Assembly (NCBI RefSeq): GCF_004745865.1
Contig: NZ_SRKZ01000001.1
Span: 682,001 to 746,000 of the forward strand
Direction of reading: 5' to 3'
Length of the DNA: 64,000 nt
Source of the DNA: Hymenobacter wooponensis
GTDB lineage: Bacteria; Bacteroidota; Bacteroidia; Cytophagales; Hymenobacteraceae
Below the pieces are notes generated by a model. It had not been told where the DNA came from, did no database searches, and saw nothing but the letters and a program-made list of their open reading frames with translations. Position 1 is the first letter of the stretch. Every line of letters begins with the position of its first letter. Positions 16,650 through 25,667 of the stretch are shown here, piece after piece. The translations under genes and the position numbers were made by a program.

Positions 16650-17687
16650 ATGGAGACTTTCACCGCCACTCTTACCCTAGCCGAGCGCTGGCAGCAGTAT
16701 CAGCAGGAAAACCTCAAGAGCCGCATCCGCGACGCCGCCCGCGCCCTGAGCGTCAGCGAAGCCGAGCTGCTGGCTACTCGCTGCACTGGCCTAGCCGACT
16801 CCCCCGTAACGTTCCTGAGCAACGACTTCCGGGCGCTGCTCAAGCAAGTGCCCACCCTGGGCCGCGTGATGGCCCTCACCCGCAACGACAGCGCCGTGCA
16901 CGAGCGCAAAGGCGAGTACCAAAAAGTATCCGTGAATGGGCACGTAGGCCTGGTGTTAGGCGAAGACATCGACCTGCGCCTGTTCCTAGGCCACTGGGAG
17001 TTTGGCTTTGCCGTGGATGAAAACGGCCGCCGCAGCTTGCAGTTCTTCGCGGCCGATGGCGAGGCGGTGCATAAGATATACCTGCTCGAAGAAAGTAACC
17101 ATCTGGCCTACGACGCCCTGGTAAACCAATTTCGGGCCACCGGCCAGCCCACTACCCTCACCACCCAAGCGGCCCCCGCTCCTACGCCCGAAGCCGACGA
17201 CGCCAGCATTGACTCGGAAGGATTTCGGGCAGCGTGGCGCGGCATGACCGATACGCACGAGTTTTTTGGCCTGCTGCGCCAGTTCAATGTCAGCCGCACG
17301 CAGGCCTTGCGCTTGGGCCCGCCGGAGCTGTTGCGCCAACTCGATACCACTGCCATCAACCGGGCGCTGCGCCTTGCCTCGGAGCAGCAGCTGGCCGTGA
17401 TGATTTTCGTGGCCAGCCGCGGCTGCATTCAGATTCACACGGGTCTTACGGAGCGCATTGTGCCCACTGGCCCCTGGCTGAACGTCCTCGACCCCGATTT
17501 CAACCTGCATTTAAAGGTAGGCGACATTGCCCAAGCCTGGGCCGTGCAAAAGCCCACTACCAATGGCATTGTAACGTCGGTGGAGTTGTACGATGCGGCG
17601 GGCAACAACCTGCTGCTGTTGTTCGGCAAGCGCAAGCCGGGTATGCCGGAGCTTACCGCCTGGCGGGAGCTGGTTGCTACCTTATAA
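16650..17687 (+). CDS. hmuS: Cytoplasmic hemin-degrading factor HmuS/ChuS-like
   Basis: A 345-residue protein with the duplicated HemS/ChuS fold: the first half has LLKQVPTLGRVMALTRND, VHERKGEYQKVSVNGHVGL and a DIDLRLFLGHWEFGFAV strand pair, and the second half repeats this as QLAVMIFVASRGCIQIHTG, WLNVLDPDFNLHLKVGDI. A linker rich in Thr/Ala/Pro lies at about 165-185. Family members bind heme and release or store its iron inside the cell. It closes the heme operon and is followed by a terminator. Confidence 0.9.
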   Translation: METFTATLTLAERWQQYQQENLKSRIRDAARALSVSEAELLATRCTGLADSPVTFLSNDFRALLKQVPTLGRVMALTRNDSAVHERKGEYQKVSVNGHVGLVLGEDIDLRLFLGHWEFGFAVDENGRRSLQFFAADGEAVHKIYLLEESNHLAYDALVNQFRATGQPTTLTTQAAPAPTPEADDASIDSEGFRAAWRGMTDTHEFFGLLRQFNVSRTQALRLGPPELLRQLDTTAINRALRLASEQQLAVMIFVASRGCIQIHTGLTERIVPTGPWLNVLDPDFNLHLKVGDIAQAWAVQKPTTNGIVTSVELYDAAGNNLLLLFGKRKPGMPELTAWRELVATL

Positions 17688-17707
17688 ATTTCGGTTAATA
17701 CCCTTTA

Positions 17708-17738
17708 AAAAGCCTCAACTTGCTCAGTTGGGGCTTTT
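17708..17738 (+). terminator. Terminator of the heme-uptake operon
   Basis: AAAAGCCTCAAC (17708-17719) pairs with GTTGGGGCTTTT (17727-17738) with one G-T pair, followed by a T-rich run. Confidence 0.85.
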
Positions 17739-17857
17739 GCTTTTTCTATCCTATTAGCTCCCTCTACTGATCATCTGCCCAGCTGTCAGCATATCCCTTG
17801 TCCTATTTTCTCGTAAAAGTCAGACCGTCGCGAATCAATTCGGTGAAGTATGTAAAA

Positions 17858-17872
17858 GTGACAATCTGTCAC
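17858..17872. promoter_or_regulatory. Palindrome GTGACAATCTGTCAC upstream of dnaK
   Basis: Perfect 6-base arms with a 3-base centre, 106 bases before the dnaK ATG. It is not the CIRCE sequence. It may be an operator or part of the promoter; no clear -7 or heat-shock sigma element could be assigned in this spacer. Confidence 0.4.
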
Positions 17873-17977
17873 AAATAAGTTGCTTTTCGGTGGCTGGTAC
17901 GCGTCTTGTAATTCCCCCGGTGCGAGTGATTCGCATCTGATATCTGACATCTCAACTCCTAAACCATAACCATTCAC

Positions 17978-19924
17978 ATGGGCAAAATAATCGGTATTGA
18001 CCTCGGCACCACCAACTCGTGCGTGGCCGTAATGGAAGGCAACGAGCCGGTGGTAATTCCGAATAGCGAAGGCCGCCGCACGACTCCCTCGATCGTGGCG
18101 TTCCTCGATAACGGTAAAGGCGAACGTAAAGTAGGTGACCCCGCGAAGCGTCAGGCCATTACCAACCCCAAGAATACGCTGCAGTCGATCAAGCGCTTCA
18201 TGGGCCGCGGCTTCGGTGAAGTAACTGAAGAGTCGAAGCACGTATCGTACGAGCTGGTGCGTGGTTCTAACAACACGGTAGCTGTGCAAATCGGCGACCG
18301 TCAGTACACGCCCCAGGAAATCTCCGCTATGGTGCTTCAGAAAATGAAGCAGACTGCTGAGGATTATCTAGGCCAGCCCGTAACGGAAGCCGTTATTACG
18401 GTTCCTGCGTACTTTAACGACGCCCAGCGTCAGGCTACCAAAGAAGCTGGTGCCATTGCCGGCCTCGATGTAAAGCGCATTATCAACGAGCCTACCGCCG
18501 CTGCACTGGCCTACGGTCTCGATAAAAAGCATAAAGACCAGAAGATTGCCGTGTACGACCTTGGCGGTGGTACTTTCGACATCTCGATTCTGGAACTAGG
18601 TGATGGCGTATTCGAAGTACTGAGCACCAACGGTGACACCCACCTCGGTGGCGACGACTTTGACCAAGTAATCATCAACTTCCTGGCGGAGACTTTCGCC
18701 AGCGAAAACGAAGGCCTCGACCTGCGCAAAGACGCTATGGCCCTCCAGCGCTTGAAAGAAGCTGCTGAGAAAGCCAAAGTAGAGCTGTCGAGCTCTTCGG
18801 AGACTGAAATCAACCTGCCTTACGTAACGGCTACCGCTTCGGGCCCCAAGCACTTGGTGGTAAAGCTGAGCCGCGCGAAGTTCGAGCAGCTGGCTGACAG
18901 CCTCGTACGTCGTTCGATGGAGCCCTGCAAAAAGGCGCTGCAAGACGCTGGCCTGAGCACTTCCGACATCGACGAAGTAATCCTGGTAGGTGGTTCAACT
19001 CGTATCCCCCGCATCCAGGAGGAGGTAGAGAAGTTCTTCGGCAAGAAGCCTTCAAAGGGTGTTAACCCCGACGAAGTAGTAGCCGTGGGCGCTGCCATCC
19101 AGGGTGGTGTACTGACCGGTGAAGTGAAGGACGTGCTCCTGCTCGACGTGACCCCGCTTTCGCTGGGTATCGAAACGATGGGCGGTGTAATGACCAAGCT
19201 GATCGAGTCGAACACGACCATTCCTACCAAGAAGTCTGAGACTTTCTCCACTGCTTCTGACAACCAGCCTTCGGTTGAGATTCACGTCCTGCAGGGCGAG
19301 CGTCCATTGGCTTCGCAGAACCGCACCATCGGCCGCTTCCACCTCGACTCGATTCCGCCAGCACCCCGTGGTGTTCCGCAAATCGAAGTAACCTTCGACA
19401 TCGACGCCAACGGTATCCTGCACGTATCGGCCAAAGACAAAGGCACCGGTAAGGAGCAGAAGATCCGCATCGAAGCTTCTTCGGGCCTCACCGACGCCGA
19501 CATCGAGCGCATGCGTAACGAAGCTGCTGCCAACGCCGAAGCTGATAAAGCGGAGACGGAGCGCATCGGTAAGGTTAACGCCGCTGACTCAATGATTTTC
19601 CAAACGGAGAAGCAGTTGAAAGAATACGGCGACAAGCTGAGCGCTGGCAACAAGACTGCCGTTGAAAATGCTCTGGCTGACCTGAAGAAGGCCCATGAGA
19701 GCAAAGACATCACCGCTATCGACTCCGCTATGGAGGCTATTAACGGTGCATGGCAGGCTGCTTCGCAGGAAATGTACGCCGCTACCCAAGGTGGCGCCGA
19801 CGGCCAGCCTGGTGCTGACGGTGGCAACCCCTTCGGCGGTGCCGGCCAGCCCGGCGGCAACGGCCAGCAAGGTCAGCCCCACGACAACGTAACCGACGTT
19901 GACTACGAAGAAGTAGGCAAGTAG
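17978..19924 (+). CDS. dnaK: Molecular chaperone DnaK (Hsp70)
   Basis: A 648-residue Hsp70. ATPase domain: [18 protein letters not shown] at the start, [18 protein letters not shown] near 200, [18 protein letters not shown] near 335. The substrate domain follows [14 protein letters not shown] near 390, and a Gly/Gln-rich tail ends in the conserved acidic motif DVDYEEVGK. It folds and disaggregates proteins with DnaJ and GrpE, neither of which is next to it. Its codon use, with frequent Ser TCG and Arg CGT, looks like that of a highly expressed gene compared with its neighbours. It is monocistronic with a strong terminator. Confidence 0.98.
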   Translation: MGKIIGIDLGTTNSCVAVMEGNEPVVIPNSEGRRTTPSIVAFLDNGKGERKVGDPAKRQAITNPKNTLQSIKRFMGRGFGEVTEESKHVSYELVRGSNNTVAVQIGDRQYTPQEISAMVLQKMKQTAEDYLGQPVTEAVITVPAYFNDAQRQATKEAGAIAGLDVKRIINEPTAAALAYGLDKKHKDQKIAVYDLGGGTFDISILELGDGVFEVLSTNGDTHLGGDDFDQVIINFLAETFASENEGLDLRKDAMALQRLKEAAEKAKVELSSSSETEINLPYVTATASGPKHLVVKLSRAKFEQLADSLVRRSMEPCKKALQDAGLSTSDIDEVILVGGSTRIPRIQEEVEKFFGKKPSKGVNPDEVVAVGAAIQGGVLTGEVKDVLLLDVTPLSLGIETMGGVMTKLIESNTTIPTKKSETFSTASDNQPSVEIHVLQGERPLASQNRTIGRFHLDSIPPAPRGVPQIEVTFDIDANGILHVSAKDKGTGKEQKIRIEASSGLTDADIERMRNEAAANAEADKAETERIGKVNAADSMIFQTEKQLKEYGDKLSAGNKTAVENALADLKKAHESKDITAIDSAMEAINGAWQAASQEMYAATQGGADGQPGADGGNPFGGAGQPGGNGQQGQPHDNVTDVDYEEVGK

Positions 19925-19949
19925 TCCTCTTGAGGATTAAATCATAAGA

Positions 19950-19984
19950 AAGGCCCAGGGCAATTGCTCTGGGCCTTTTTTATT
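19950..19984 (+). terminator. dnaK terminator
   Basis: AAGGCCCAG (19950-19958) pairs with CTGGGCCTT (19969-19977), with an inner GCAATTGC, followed by T6. Confidence 0.85.
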
Positions 19985-20029
19985 TTAACGCCTACTAGTC
20001 ACTCAGTCATAGATAAGCGTAGTTTTTAA

Positions 20030-20131
20030 GCGTCCTACTGAGCGGAGTCAAAGCAACTCTCCCTCTGACCAATCACACTGGCCTAGAACAGCAACGAAGC
20101 GGTAGAGATGCTTCGACAAGCTCAGCATGAC
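20030..20131. repeat. REP-like inverted pair left of the SDR gene
   Basis: A degenerate left arm (GTCCTACTGAGCGGAGTC near 20032) faces a right arm at 20094-20131 whose reverse complement is of the GTCATGCTGAGCTTGTCG type. The right arm is 37/38 identical to the arm at 21267-21304 on the other side of the SDR gene. One ACTGGCCTA motif lies between the arms. The 19925-20172 gap holds nothing else I can identify. Confidence 0.65.
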
Positions 20132-20172
20132 GTTCTTTATCGTACGCTTACCTATGCTGAACCATTTAAGAT

Positions 20173-20910
20173 TTACCAAGGGCAAGTGGCCGGGGCCGGG
20201 AAGTATTCCTCACTGAAATACTTGCCGGTTGGCCCATCTGAGTCAAGCAGCGCATATTTCACGATACGTTGCCCGGCTTCTTCTGCCGTACTAGTGCCCT
20301 GGTGACCCGTGAAATCGGTTTGAGTGTAGCCGGGGCACACTGCGTTGACTTTGAATGGCGTGTTGCGCAGCTCGTAGGCCAGGTTGAGGGTATACATATT
20401 CAGGGCTGCTTTCGAGGCTTGGTACACCGGGAGTCGAAAGACGAAGTTGTCATTGTCGAAGTCGGCGGACAGCGTCAGGGACGCCATAGCAGTACTTACG
20501 TTTACGATGCGGGGCTCCGGTGACTTTTCCAGCAGATCGAGGAACGCCTGCGTGACCCCAGCCACCCCGAATACATTGGTGGCAAACACTTCTTGAAACT
20601 GGCCTAGGGTAGTTTGCCGGGCCAACTGCGACATACCACCGGAAATGCCGGCGTTGTTAATCAGCACATCCAGCACGGGTGTTTTTGCCTCAATCGTCGC
20701 CCGAGCGGCCTGGATAGAATCGGGATCGGTGACATCTAACTGAACAGCTGCGAGGGTAGTAAGCCCGGTGGCTTTTAGCTGTTCTACTACGGCTTCGCCG
20801 CTCTCCAACTTACGGCTGCCGATATACACGAAAAATCCGTGCTGAGCGAGTAGCTTGGCTACTTCTAGGCCTATGCCTTTGTTGGCACCGGTGACCAATG
20901 CTGACTTCAT
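20173..20910 (-). CDS. Short-chain dehydrogenase/reductase
   Basis: A 245-residue classical SDR: KSALVTGANKGIGLEVA at the start, LDVLINNAGISGG near 82, Ser in VNVSTAMASL near 138, and the Tyr-Lys pair in VYQASKAALNMYTLNL near 160. VCPGYTQTDFTGHQGTSTAE is typical of carbonyl-reductase-like SDRs. The ATG at 20910 was chosen because the fold begins directly there. It probably reduces small carbonyls or quinones with NADPH; substrate unknown. REP-like repeats flank it on both sides. Confidence 0.82.
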   Translation of the reverse strand: MKSALVTGANKGIGLEVAKLLAQHGFFVYIGSRKLESGEAVVEQLKATGLTTLAAVQLDVTDPDSIQAARATIEAKTPVLDVLINNAGISGGMSQLARQTTLGQFQEVFATNVFGVAGVTQAFLDLLEKSPEPRIVNVSTAMASLTLSADFDNDNFVFRLPVYQASKAALNMYTLNLAYELRNTPFKVNAVCPGYTQTDFTGHQGTSTAEEAGQRIVKYALLDSDGPTGKYFSEEYFPAPATCPW

Positions 20911-20992
20911 TGCTTTATTTGAATTAGGTAAGAAAAAGACCGACAGAATCATTCTAGCCGGACTACTGAGGTAAGGACATAGCCCTATCCGT

Positions 20993-21012
20993 AAGGCATT
21001 TGCGAATGCCTT
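20993..21012. terminator. Small hairpin upstream of the SDR gene
   Basis: AAGGCATT-TGCG-AATGCCTT followed by TTAG. A weak terminator-like hairpin; its role is unclear because it lies in a 507-base gap between an upstream-reading start and a 3' end. Confidence 0.35.
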
Positions 21013-21205
21013 TTAGTGTGATTTATCAGAAGTGAAGGGAGCCGTATGAGCCCTATGTACAGGGGCGTCTTCTCTCAGAGAAAAGTGTGCAGCTTAGGCT
21101 GCAGGACGAAAAGCTAGAGGTAGTTCCTCTCCACAAATGGTTCTGCGCATCAAGCGGCGTGGGGCTAGGGGTGATTGAACTGGCCTAGAATGATTACCCT
21201 AGAAC

Positions 21206-21356
21206 GTCATCCTGAGCAACGCGAAGAATCTTATTACGCATGAAAGGCTTGTTCTAGGCCTCTGCTACGAAGCGGTAGAGATGCTTCGGCAAGCTCAGCA
21301 TGACCGCTAGTGTGGCAACGTTAGCACGTGAGTTGTCTCGACAAGCTCGACATGAC
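21206..21356. repeat. REP-like repeat cluster right of the SDR gene
   Basis: Three related arms: 21206-21233 (GTCATCCTGAGC type), 21267-21304 (inverted, 37/38 identical to 20094-20131) and 21336-21356 (inverted, shorter). The first two form an inverted pair. This occupies most of the 20911-21417 gap; the remainder shows no gene. Confidence 0.65.
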
Positions 21357-21417
21357 GGGCTTCTATACCGTTCTAGGCCAGTTCACCACCCGTAGCGCCT
21401 CCTGGCTTGGGAGGAGG

Positions 21418-22260
21418 TCAGTACGCTACTAGGGTCAGCTCGGTAGCCTTTCTCTGCTTGTCCAAGGCATTTGGGGAGTAGCCGAAGTGTTTTTTGAACG
21501 CATAGGAGAAATGCGCCAGGTTCTCAAAGCCTGCTTCCAGATAAACCTCAATGGGCTTTCTTTTCTTTTCTGCGAGCTGGTAGTGGGCTAGGGCTAATCT
21601 TTTCTGCGTGAGCCAGCGCTGAGGGCTCAGCTGAAAGGCCTTTTTGAAGTCTCGCTTGAAGGTGGTTAGGCTGCGGCCGGTCAGGTAGCTGAACTTGGCC
21701 AAGGAGATATTGAACATATAGTTAGCTTCCATAAACTCCACCAAGTTCAATTTCCCCGGCTCGGAGAAATCGGCCAGCACCCCGTCGCTGTTCTGGTCAA
21801 GGCTGCGTAGTATCTCTATTACTTCCGCAATCTTCACGGCCAAAAGCTTTTCAGGTAACGGGTGCTGTAGCTCCAGGTAAGGCAGCAGTGACGCAAAGAG
21901 GCTTTGCAACAGCGGGTTTTTGGGGTATACCAGAACATCACTGGAAGCTGACCGAGCCACCGCTGGCACATTTTCCGCGTAGTACGACCGTACCAAAGCT
22001 GTGGGTAGCTTCATAATCACGGCTTGGTACGCTACGCCGTCTTTCGGGTTCTTGATCAGTGTTGCAGGCTGGTTTTTGGGCAACAGCACCGTGTCACTCG
22101 CTCCACAGTGGAGGGTGCGCCCGGCTTGTACCACTTTCAGTTCACCAGCCAGTACACTAACCAAGATGTGCTCCTCGAAAGCAGCCTCTCCCTGGTAACG
22201 CGCATCGCCACCACACACAACCACCATTTCTGCGTTGGGGTTAAGCAGCTTGCTTGCCAT
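21418..22260 (-). CDS. AraC family transcriptional regulator
   Basis: A 280-residue protein. Residues 1-150 are a cupin-like sensing domain of the ExsA/AraC type (EEHILVSVLAGELKVVQAG, LLPKNQPATLI). The C-terminal 100 residues carry two helix-turn-helix units: ISLAKFSYLTGRSLTTFKRD and the conserved ENLAHFSYAFKKHFGYSPNA. It is likely a transcriptional activator of a nearby operon responding to a small molecule; the target is not evident. A -7 element (TACCTTTG, minus strand) lies about 45 bases upstream. Confidence 0.85.
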   Translation of the reverse strand: MASKLLNPNAEMVVVCGGDARYQGEAAFEEHILVSVLAGELKVVQAGRTLHCGASDTVLLPKNQPATLIKNPKDGVAYQAVIMKLPTALVRSYYAENVPAVARSASSDVLVYPKNPLLQSLFASLLPYLELQHPLPEKLLAVKIAEVIEILRSLDQNSDGVLADFSEPGKLNLVEFMEANYMFNISLAKFSYLTGRSLTTFKRDFKKAFQLSPQRWLTQKRLALAHYQLAEKKRKPIEVYLEAGFENLAHFSYAFKKHFGYSPNALDKQRKATELTLVAY

Positions 22261-22305
22261 GAGGAATTTCGGTTAGAGACGTTTGGAGAGTGGTTATTGA
22301 CCTTA

Positions 22306-22313
22306 CAAAGGTA
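22306..22313 (-). promoter_or_regulatory. -7 element TACCTTTG of the AraC gene
   Basis: Minus-strand exact match to TAnnTTTG, 45 bases before the ATG at 22260. No clear -33. The rest of 22261-22510 holds no recognised feature. Confidence 0.5.
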
Positions 22314-22510
22314 GCTAGCCTCACACCTAGGCACTTTGTTTAAAAGGCCGAATACACTTTGCTCAGCAGGCTACTTTGCTACCACAACAGGCCTAGAAGG
22401 CAGCGGCTACCAACGCAAATACCAACTCTGCCAAAGGATTGAGGTGGCATCTGCTTTACCAGCTAGCCTACGATGTTCGCTCCACTACCTCCCTCCTACC
22501 AACCGTTGGT

Positions 22511-22927
22511 TTACGCGCGGGCCATTTCGCGCGCGAGCTGCTTATACTTCTCGACGGCCGCGTCTTTCTCACCCTGGAGTTCTGCCAATAAGCCCGAGTC
22601 GACGATGGTTGGGCAGTGCTTGGCTCCCCACAGCACGAGCTCAATGATAAGGGGAACGGTATCTACTCCCTTCTCAGTCAGGCGGTAGGTGAACTTCGAT
22701 TTCTTATCGGCAGCTACAGCTTTGGTCAGAATGCCTTGCGACTCCAGGACCGCCAAGCGGTCGGCCAGAATGTTGGTGGCCATTTTTTCCGCCGACTGCA
22801 GGAATTGCCCATACGTGGACTTGCCCGCGAACACCATGTCCCGCAAAATAAGAAGGGTCCATTTGTCCCCTAGCACGTCGAGAGCGGTGCTGATTGGACA
22901 AGTAGAACGCTGTTTGAGCACTTTCAT
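22511..22927 (-). CDS. HxlR family redox-type transcriptional regulator (QorR/YtfH-like)
   Basis: A 138-residue HxlR protein: CPISTALDVLGDKWTLLIL near residue 10, the winged helix LQSAEKMATNILADRLAVLE, and SKFTYRLTEKGVDTVPLI. It has the single N-terminal Cys (CPIS) that in many HxlR proteins, such as YodB, HypR and QorR, senses quinones or disulfide stress. It is divergent from a QorB-like quinone reductase gene with palindromic sites between them, the same arrangement as ytfH/ytfG (qorB) in E. coli. Repression of both genes, relieved by electrophiles, is the likely mode. Confidence 0.85.
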   Translation of the reverse strand: MKVLKQRSTCPISTALDVLGDKWTLLILRDMVFAGKSTYGQFLQSAEKMATNILADRLAVLESQGILTKAVAADKKSKFTYRLTEKGVDTVPLIIELVLWGAKHCPTIVDSGLLAELQGEKDAAVEKYKQLAREMARA

Positions 22928-22944
22928 ATGACAGATATTTTTTC

Positions 22945-22961
22945 ACTTGCAATTTGCAAGT
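22945..22961. promoter_or_regulatory. HxlR operator candidate 1
   Basis: ACTTGCAA-T-TTGCAAGT is a perfect 17-base palindrome 18 bases before the HxlR ATG. A second, degenerate copy (ACTTGCAA-A-TCGAAAGT) starts 35 bases away at 22980. Shape and position fit autoregulation by the HxlR protein. Confidence 0.65.
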
Positions 22962-22979
22962 AATTGGATTCTTGCTTAC

Positions 22980-22996
22980 ACTTGCAAATCGAAAGT
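22980..22996. promoter_or_regulatory. HxlR operator candidate 2 (degenerate)
   Basis: Left half ACTTGCAA is identical to operator 1; the right half matches at most positions. It lies between the divergent HxlR and reductase genes. Confidence 0.45.
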
Positions 22997-23200
22997 AAAT
23001 ATAGCTGTTTCTCCTATCTCACAGCAAGGCAGCCCCTCCGATTCAACAAAAGGAGTAGCGCCTTTGCTCATTAACCCCTTGCGCACGACCTCTTATAGCT
23101 TGTGCAACACCCTTCTTCCGGGCAGTTGGAGCCCGATCCTCTTCTCCCTGCATCACCCTTTTGCCGACCACGCAGTCGTGGTTTTAAATTTCTGCTTCAT

Positions 23201-24064
23201 ATGATCTTAGTAACAGGAGCCACCGGTGGCCTAGGCCACGAAACCATTGAGTGCTTGCTTAAGACCACCCCAGCCACGGAAATTGCCGCCCTGGTGCGCG
23301 ACGTGAACAAAGCTACGGACCTGACGGAGCGAGGTGTCGACGTCCGGCAGGCCGACTACTTCGATTACCCTGCCCTGGTGCACGCCTTCCAGGGCGTTGA
23401 GAAGGTGCTCTTGGTGTCTGCAGTAGCCTTTACCGACCGGCTAAGTCAGCACCGCAACGTTATTGACGCTGCGAAGGAAGCTGGGGTCAAGCACCTATTC
23501 TACACCAGCATTCAGCGCAGTTCCGACTTTGTGATGCCTGAGGTTACGGAAAGCGACCGGGCCACAGAAGCCTACCTAAAAGCGTCGGGGCTGGTCTACA
23601 CCATTCTCCACAATGGCTACTACTTCGAAGGCCTAGCCTACCTGATTGGCAGCGAAGTACCAGAATCCGAAATACGTGTCCCGGCCGGAGAAGGCAAAAT
23701 AGCCTTCGTCAAGCGGACCGAGTTGGCCGCCGCTACGGCCGCCCTGCTCACTAGCGAAGGCCATAACAACCAAGAGTATACCCTGACCGGGAGCGAAGCC
23801 TATTCGTTTCACGACGTTGCCCGCGAATTCTCCAAGCTGGCGGGCCGGCCCATCACCTATCACAACAGCGAGCCCGCGCCCTATATCGCGCAGTTAGTTG
23901 CCGCCGGCCTGCCCGAGCCCGTCGCTACCTTCTTGGCCCAGTGGGCCGCCGCCGCTGAGCACGGCATGTTAGCTGGTACACCCGGTACCGTCGAGCGGTT
24001 GTTGGGCCACAAGCCCACCTCGTTGCAGGAATACTTGAAAGCGACCTATTTCCCAGGCGCATAA
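23201..24064 (+). CDS. NAD(P)H:quinone oxidoreductase-like SDR (QorB/NmrA type)
   Basis: A 287-residue atypical SDR: ILVTGATGGLGHETIECLL at the start, VDVRQADYFDYPALVHAFQG near 50, KVLLVSAVAFTDRLSQHRNV near 68, and GVKHLFYTSIQRSS near 100. YTILHNGYYFEGLAYLIGSE is characteristic of QorB (YtfG). It reduces quinones with NADPH. The start at 23201 was chosen because the nucleotide-binding fold begins there. It is controlled, by inference, from the divergent HxlR gene. Confidence 0.83.
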   Translation: MILVTGATGGLGHETIECLLKTTPATEIAALVRDVNKATDLTERGVDVRQADYFDYPALVHAFQGVEKVLLVSAVAFTDRLSQHRNVIDAAKEAGVKHLFYTSIQRSSDFVMPEVTESDRATEAYLKASGLVYTILHNGYYFEGLAYLIGSEVPESEIRVPAGEGKIAFVKRTELAAATAALLTSEGHNNQEYTLTGSEAYSFHDVAREFSKLAGRPITYHNSEPAPYIAQLVAAGLPEPVATFLAQWAAAAEHGMLAGTPGTVERLLGHKPTSLQEYLKATYFPGA

Positions 24065-24346
24065 CTGGCTGACCGCGGTTGCCCATGCTTGGTGCATGGC
24101 CTTCTCTGTGAGGGCCCCATCCTCATCAACGCGAACCTCTCCATTCTAGCTAGTAGCACCTTTGTAGACTAGGGCGAGCAGGCATCAAACGCGTGCATAG
24201 CAGCCGGTTGCCTAGCGCCAAGCCATTACAAACGAGCTGATTTGCCAATAAAAATGCCCTATTGACCTGGGCAGGCTGGGAAATGAGCTGGCTTCCTTTA
24301 GCGGGCAAGCGCCCACTACCCTTAATCCACTGCTAAATAATTAGTC

Positions 24347-25354
24347 ATGCAAGCCTTAACGTATCAAAACGCCCACGAACTGACCGATTTTGCTCTTGAC
24401 CTGCAAGAGTTGCCTGTGCCCACGCTACGAGATTCTGATTTGCTGATTCGCGTCCGGGCCTTTGCCGTGAACCCCGGTGACACAGTTATCCGCCGGTTCC
24501 GGTCAGCTGCCCCGGGTCAGACGGTAACCTTGGGCTGGGAGTTTGCCGGCATCGTCGAGCAAGTGGGGCCACTCACCACGGGGTTTCAAGTGGGCGACGA
24601 GGTATATGGCGCCGGTGACCTTTCGCGGGACGGAAATTACGCCGACTACGTAGCAGTCGATTACCGGGTGGTAGCTCATAAGCCCTCCACCCTGTCGTTT
24701 CCGGAAGCTGCGGCGCTGCCTATGAGCTTCCAGACGGCCTGGGGCGCCTTGCTGCGCAGCGACAATCAGTTACCGGCGGGGGTGAATACCGTCTTGGTTT
24801 TGGGCGGTGCCGGTGGCATTGGGTCCATTGCTGTCCAATTGCTGAAAGCTCACACCAGCGCCGTGGTTATTGCTACGGCGTCGCGCCCCGAATCCAAACG
24901 CTGGGTCGAGGCCATGGGCGCTGATGTGGTGCTGGACCATAGTCAGGACCTCGCCACGCAGTTGACGCAGGGGGGCATTGAGAAAGTAGATATGGTGCTG
25001 GCTACTCGCTCTTCCGCCAGCCACTTAGCCGCCATGCCGCAACTGCTCAAGGCCTACGGACACCTCGCCCTGCTGGATGCCCACCAGAGCTTGGACGTCA
25101 GCGGCCTAACGCCTTATTCTATCTCGGTGCACCTAGAAAATGTATTTGCCCGAGTACTCACCAACCAGCACCCCGAGCAGCAAGGGTTGATTCTGCGCAA
25201 GCTTACGCAGTTGGTAGAAGCAGGCAAGATCCGGTCTACCCTGCAGAAAACATTGCCGGGCTTAACCAGCGAGAATATTCGTACCGCCCACGAACTAGTT
25301 GAAAAAAGCGAGATGATCGGAAAGATCGTACTAGAACTGGAAAGCGTCCGCTGA
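24347..25354 (+). CDS. Zinc-independent medium-chain (quinone reductase-like) oxidoreductase
   Basis: A 335-residue MDR protein. The catalytic half has PGQTVTLGWEFAGIVEQVG and FQVGDEVYGAGD, and the NADPH half has LVLGGAGGIGSIAVQLLKAH near residue 150. The zinc-ligand Cys/His residues of alcohol dehydrogenases are missing, so it is of the ZADH/quinone-reductase kind. It follows the QorB-like gene after 282 bases in which I see only a weak hairpin near 24083. It probably belongs to the same detoxification theme, not necessarily the same transcript. Confidence 0.82.
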   Translation: MQALTYQNAHELTDFALDLQELPVPTLRDSDLLIRVRAFAVNPGDTVIRRFRSAAPGQTVTLGWEFAGIVEQVGPLTTGFQVGDEVYGAGDLSRDGNYADYVAVDYRVVAHKPSTLSFPEAAALPMSFQTAWGALLRSDNQLPAGVNTVLVLGGAGGIGSIAVQLLKAHTSAVVIATASRPESKRWVEAMGADVVLDHSQDLATQLTQGGIEKVDMVLATRSSASHLAAMPQLLKAYGHLALLDAHQSLDVSGLTPYSISVHLENVFARVLTNQHPEQQGLILRKLTQLVEAGKIRSTLQKTLPGLTSENIRTAHELVEKSEMIGKIVLELESVR

Positions 25355-25602
25355 CCAGTAATCACCTCTAAGAAGCTGCGGCGCATGAGAAGTTTCTTTT
25401 AGCTCACACAGCCAACACCCGATGTTTTGCCCTGAAAGTAAATTGGCCCTTGTATACGCTGGAGCGGGATGACGGCCCAGATGCCACAGGCAGTTAGTAA
25501 TCTACCGCTTCGCTTAGGCGCAATTTGACTAGAACTCTGCAGGAGGAAACCTAGAAATACACGTTTCCTTCTCTCTTTTCTACCTCAGTAGCAAGCCAAA
25601 CA

Positions 25603-25634
25603 AAAAGCCTCACCATGTGGTGAGGCTTTTCTTT
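25603..25634. terminator. Bidirectional terminator
   Basis: Perfect arms AAAAGCCTCACCA (25603-25615) and TGGTGAGGCTTTT (25618-25630). It serves the plus-strand oxidoreductase and/or the end of the minus-strand efflux operon. The rest of 25355-25667 is empty apart from tandem GGCCTA motifs near 25643-25665. Confidence 0.85.
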
Positions 25635-25667
25635 TTATACCTGGCCTACGAGGTGGCCTAGGCCACT

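Noticed and set aside
17858..17872. CIRCE element upstream of dnaK
   Set aside because: The palindrome GTGACA-N3-TGTCAC has neither the sequence nor the 9-base spacer of CIRCE.
17786..18289. A 167-codon open frame on the minus strand
   Set aside because: It overlaps the dnaK start and has no family features or promoter; shadow of dnaK coding.
24079..24100. Hairpin CCATGC/GCATGG after the QorB-like gene as a terminator
   Set aside because: The stem is six bases and no T-run follows; too weak to list as a terminator.
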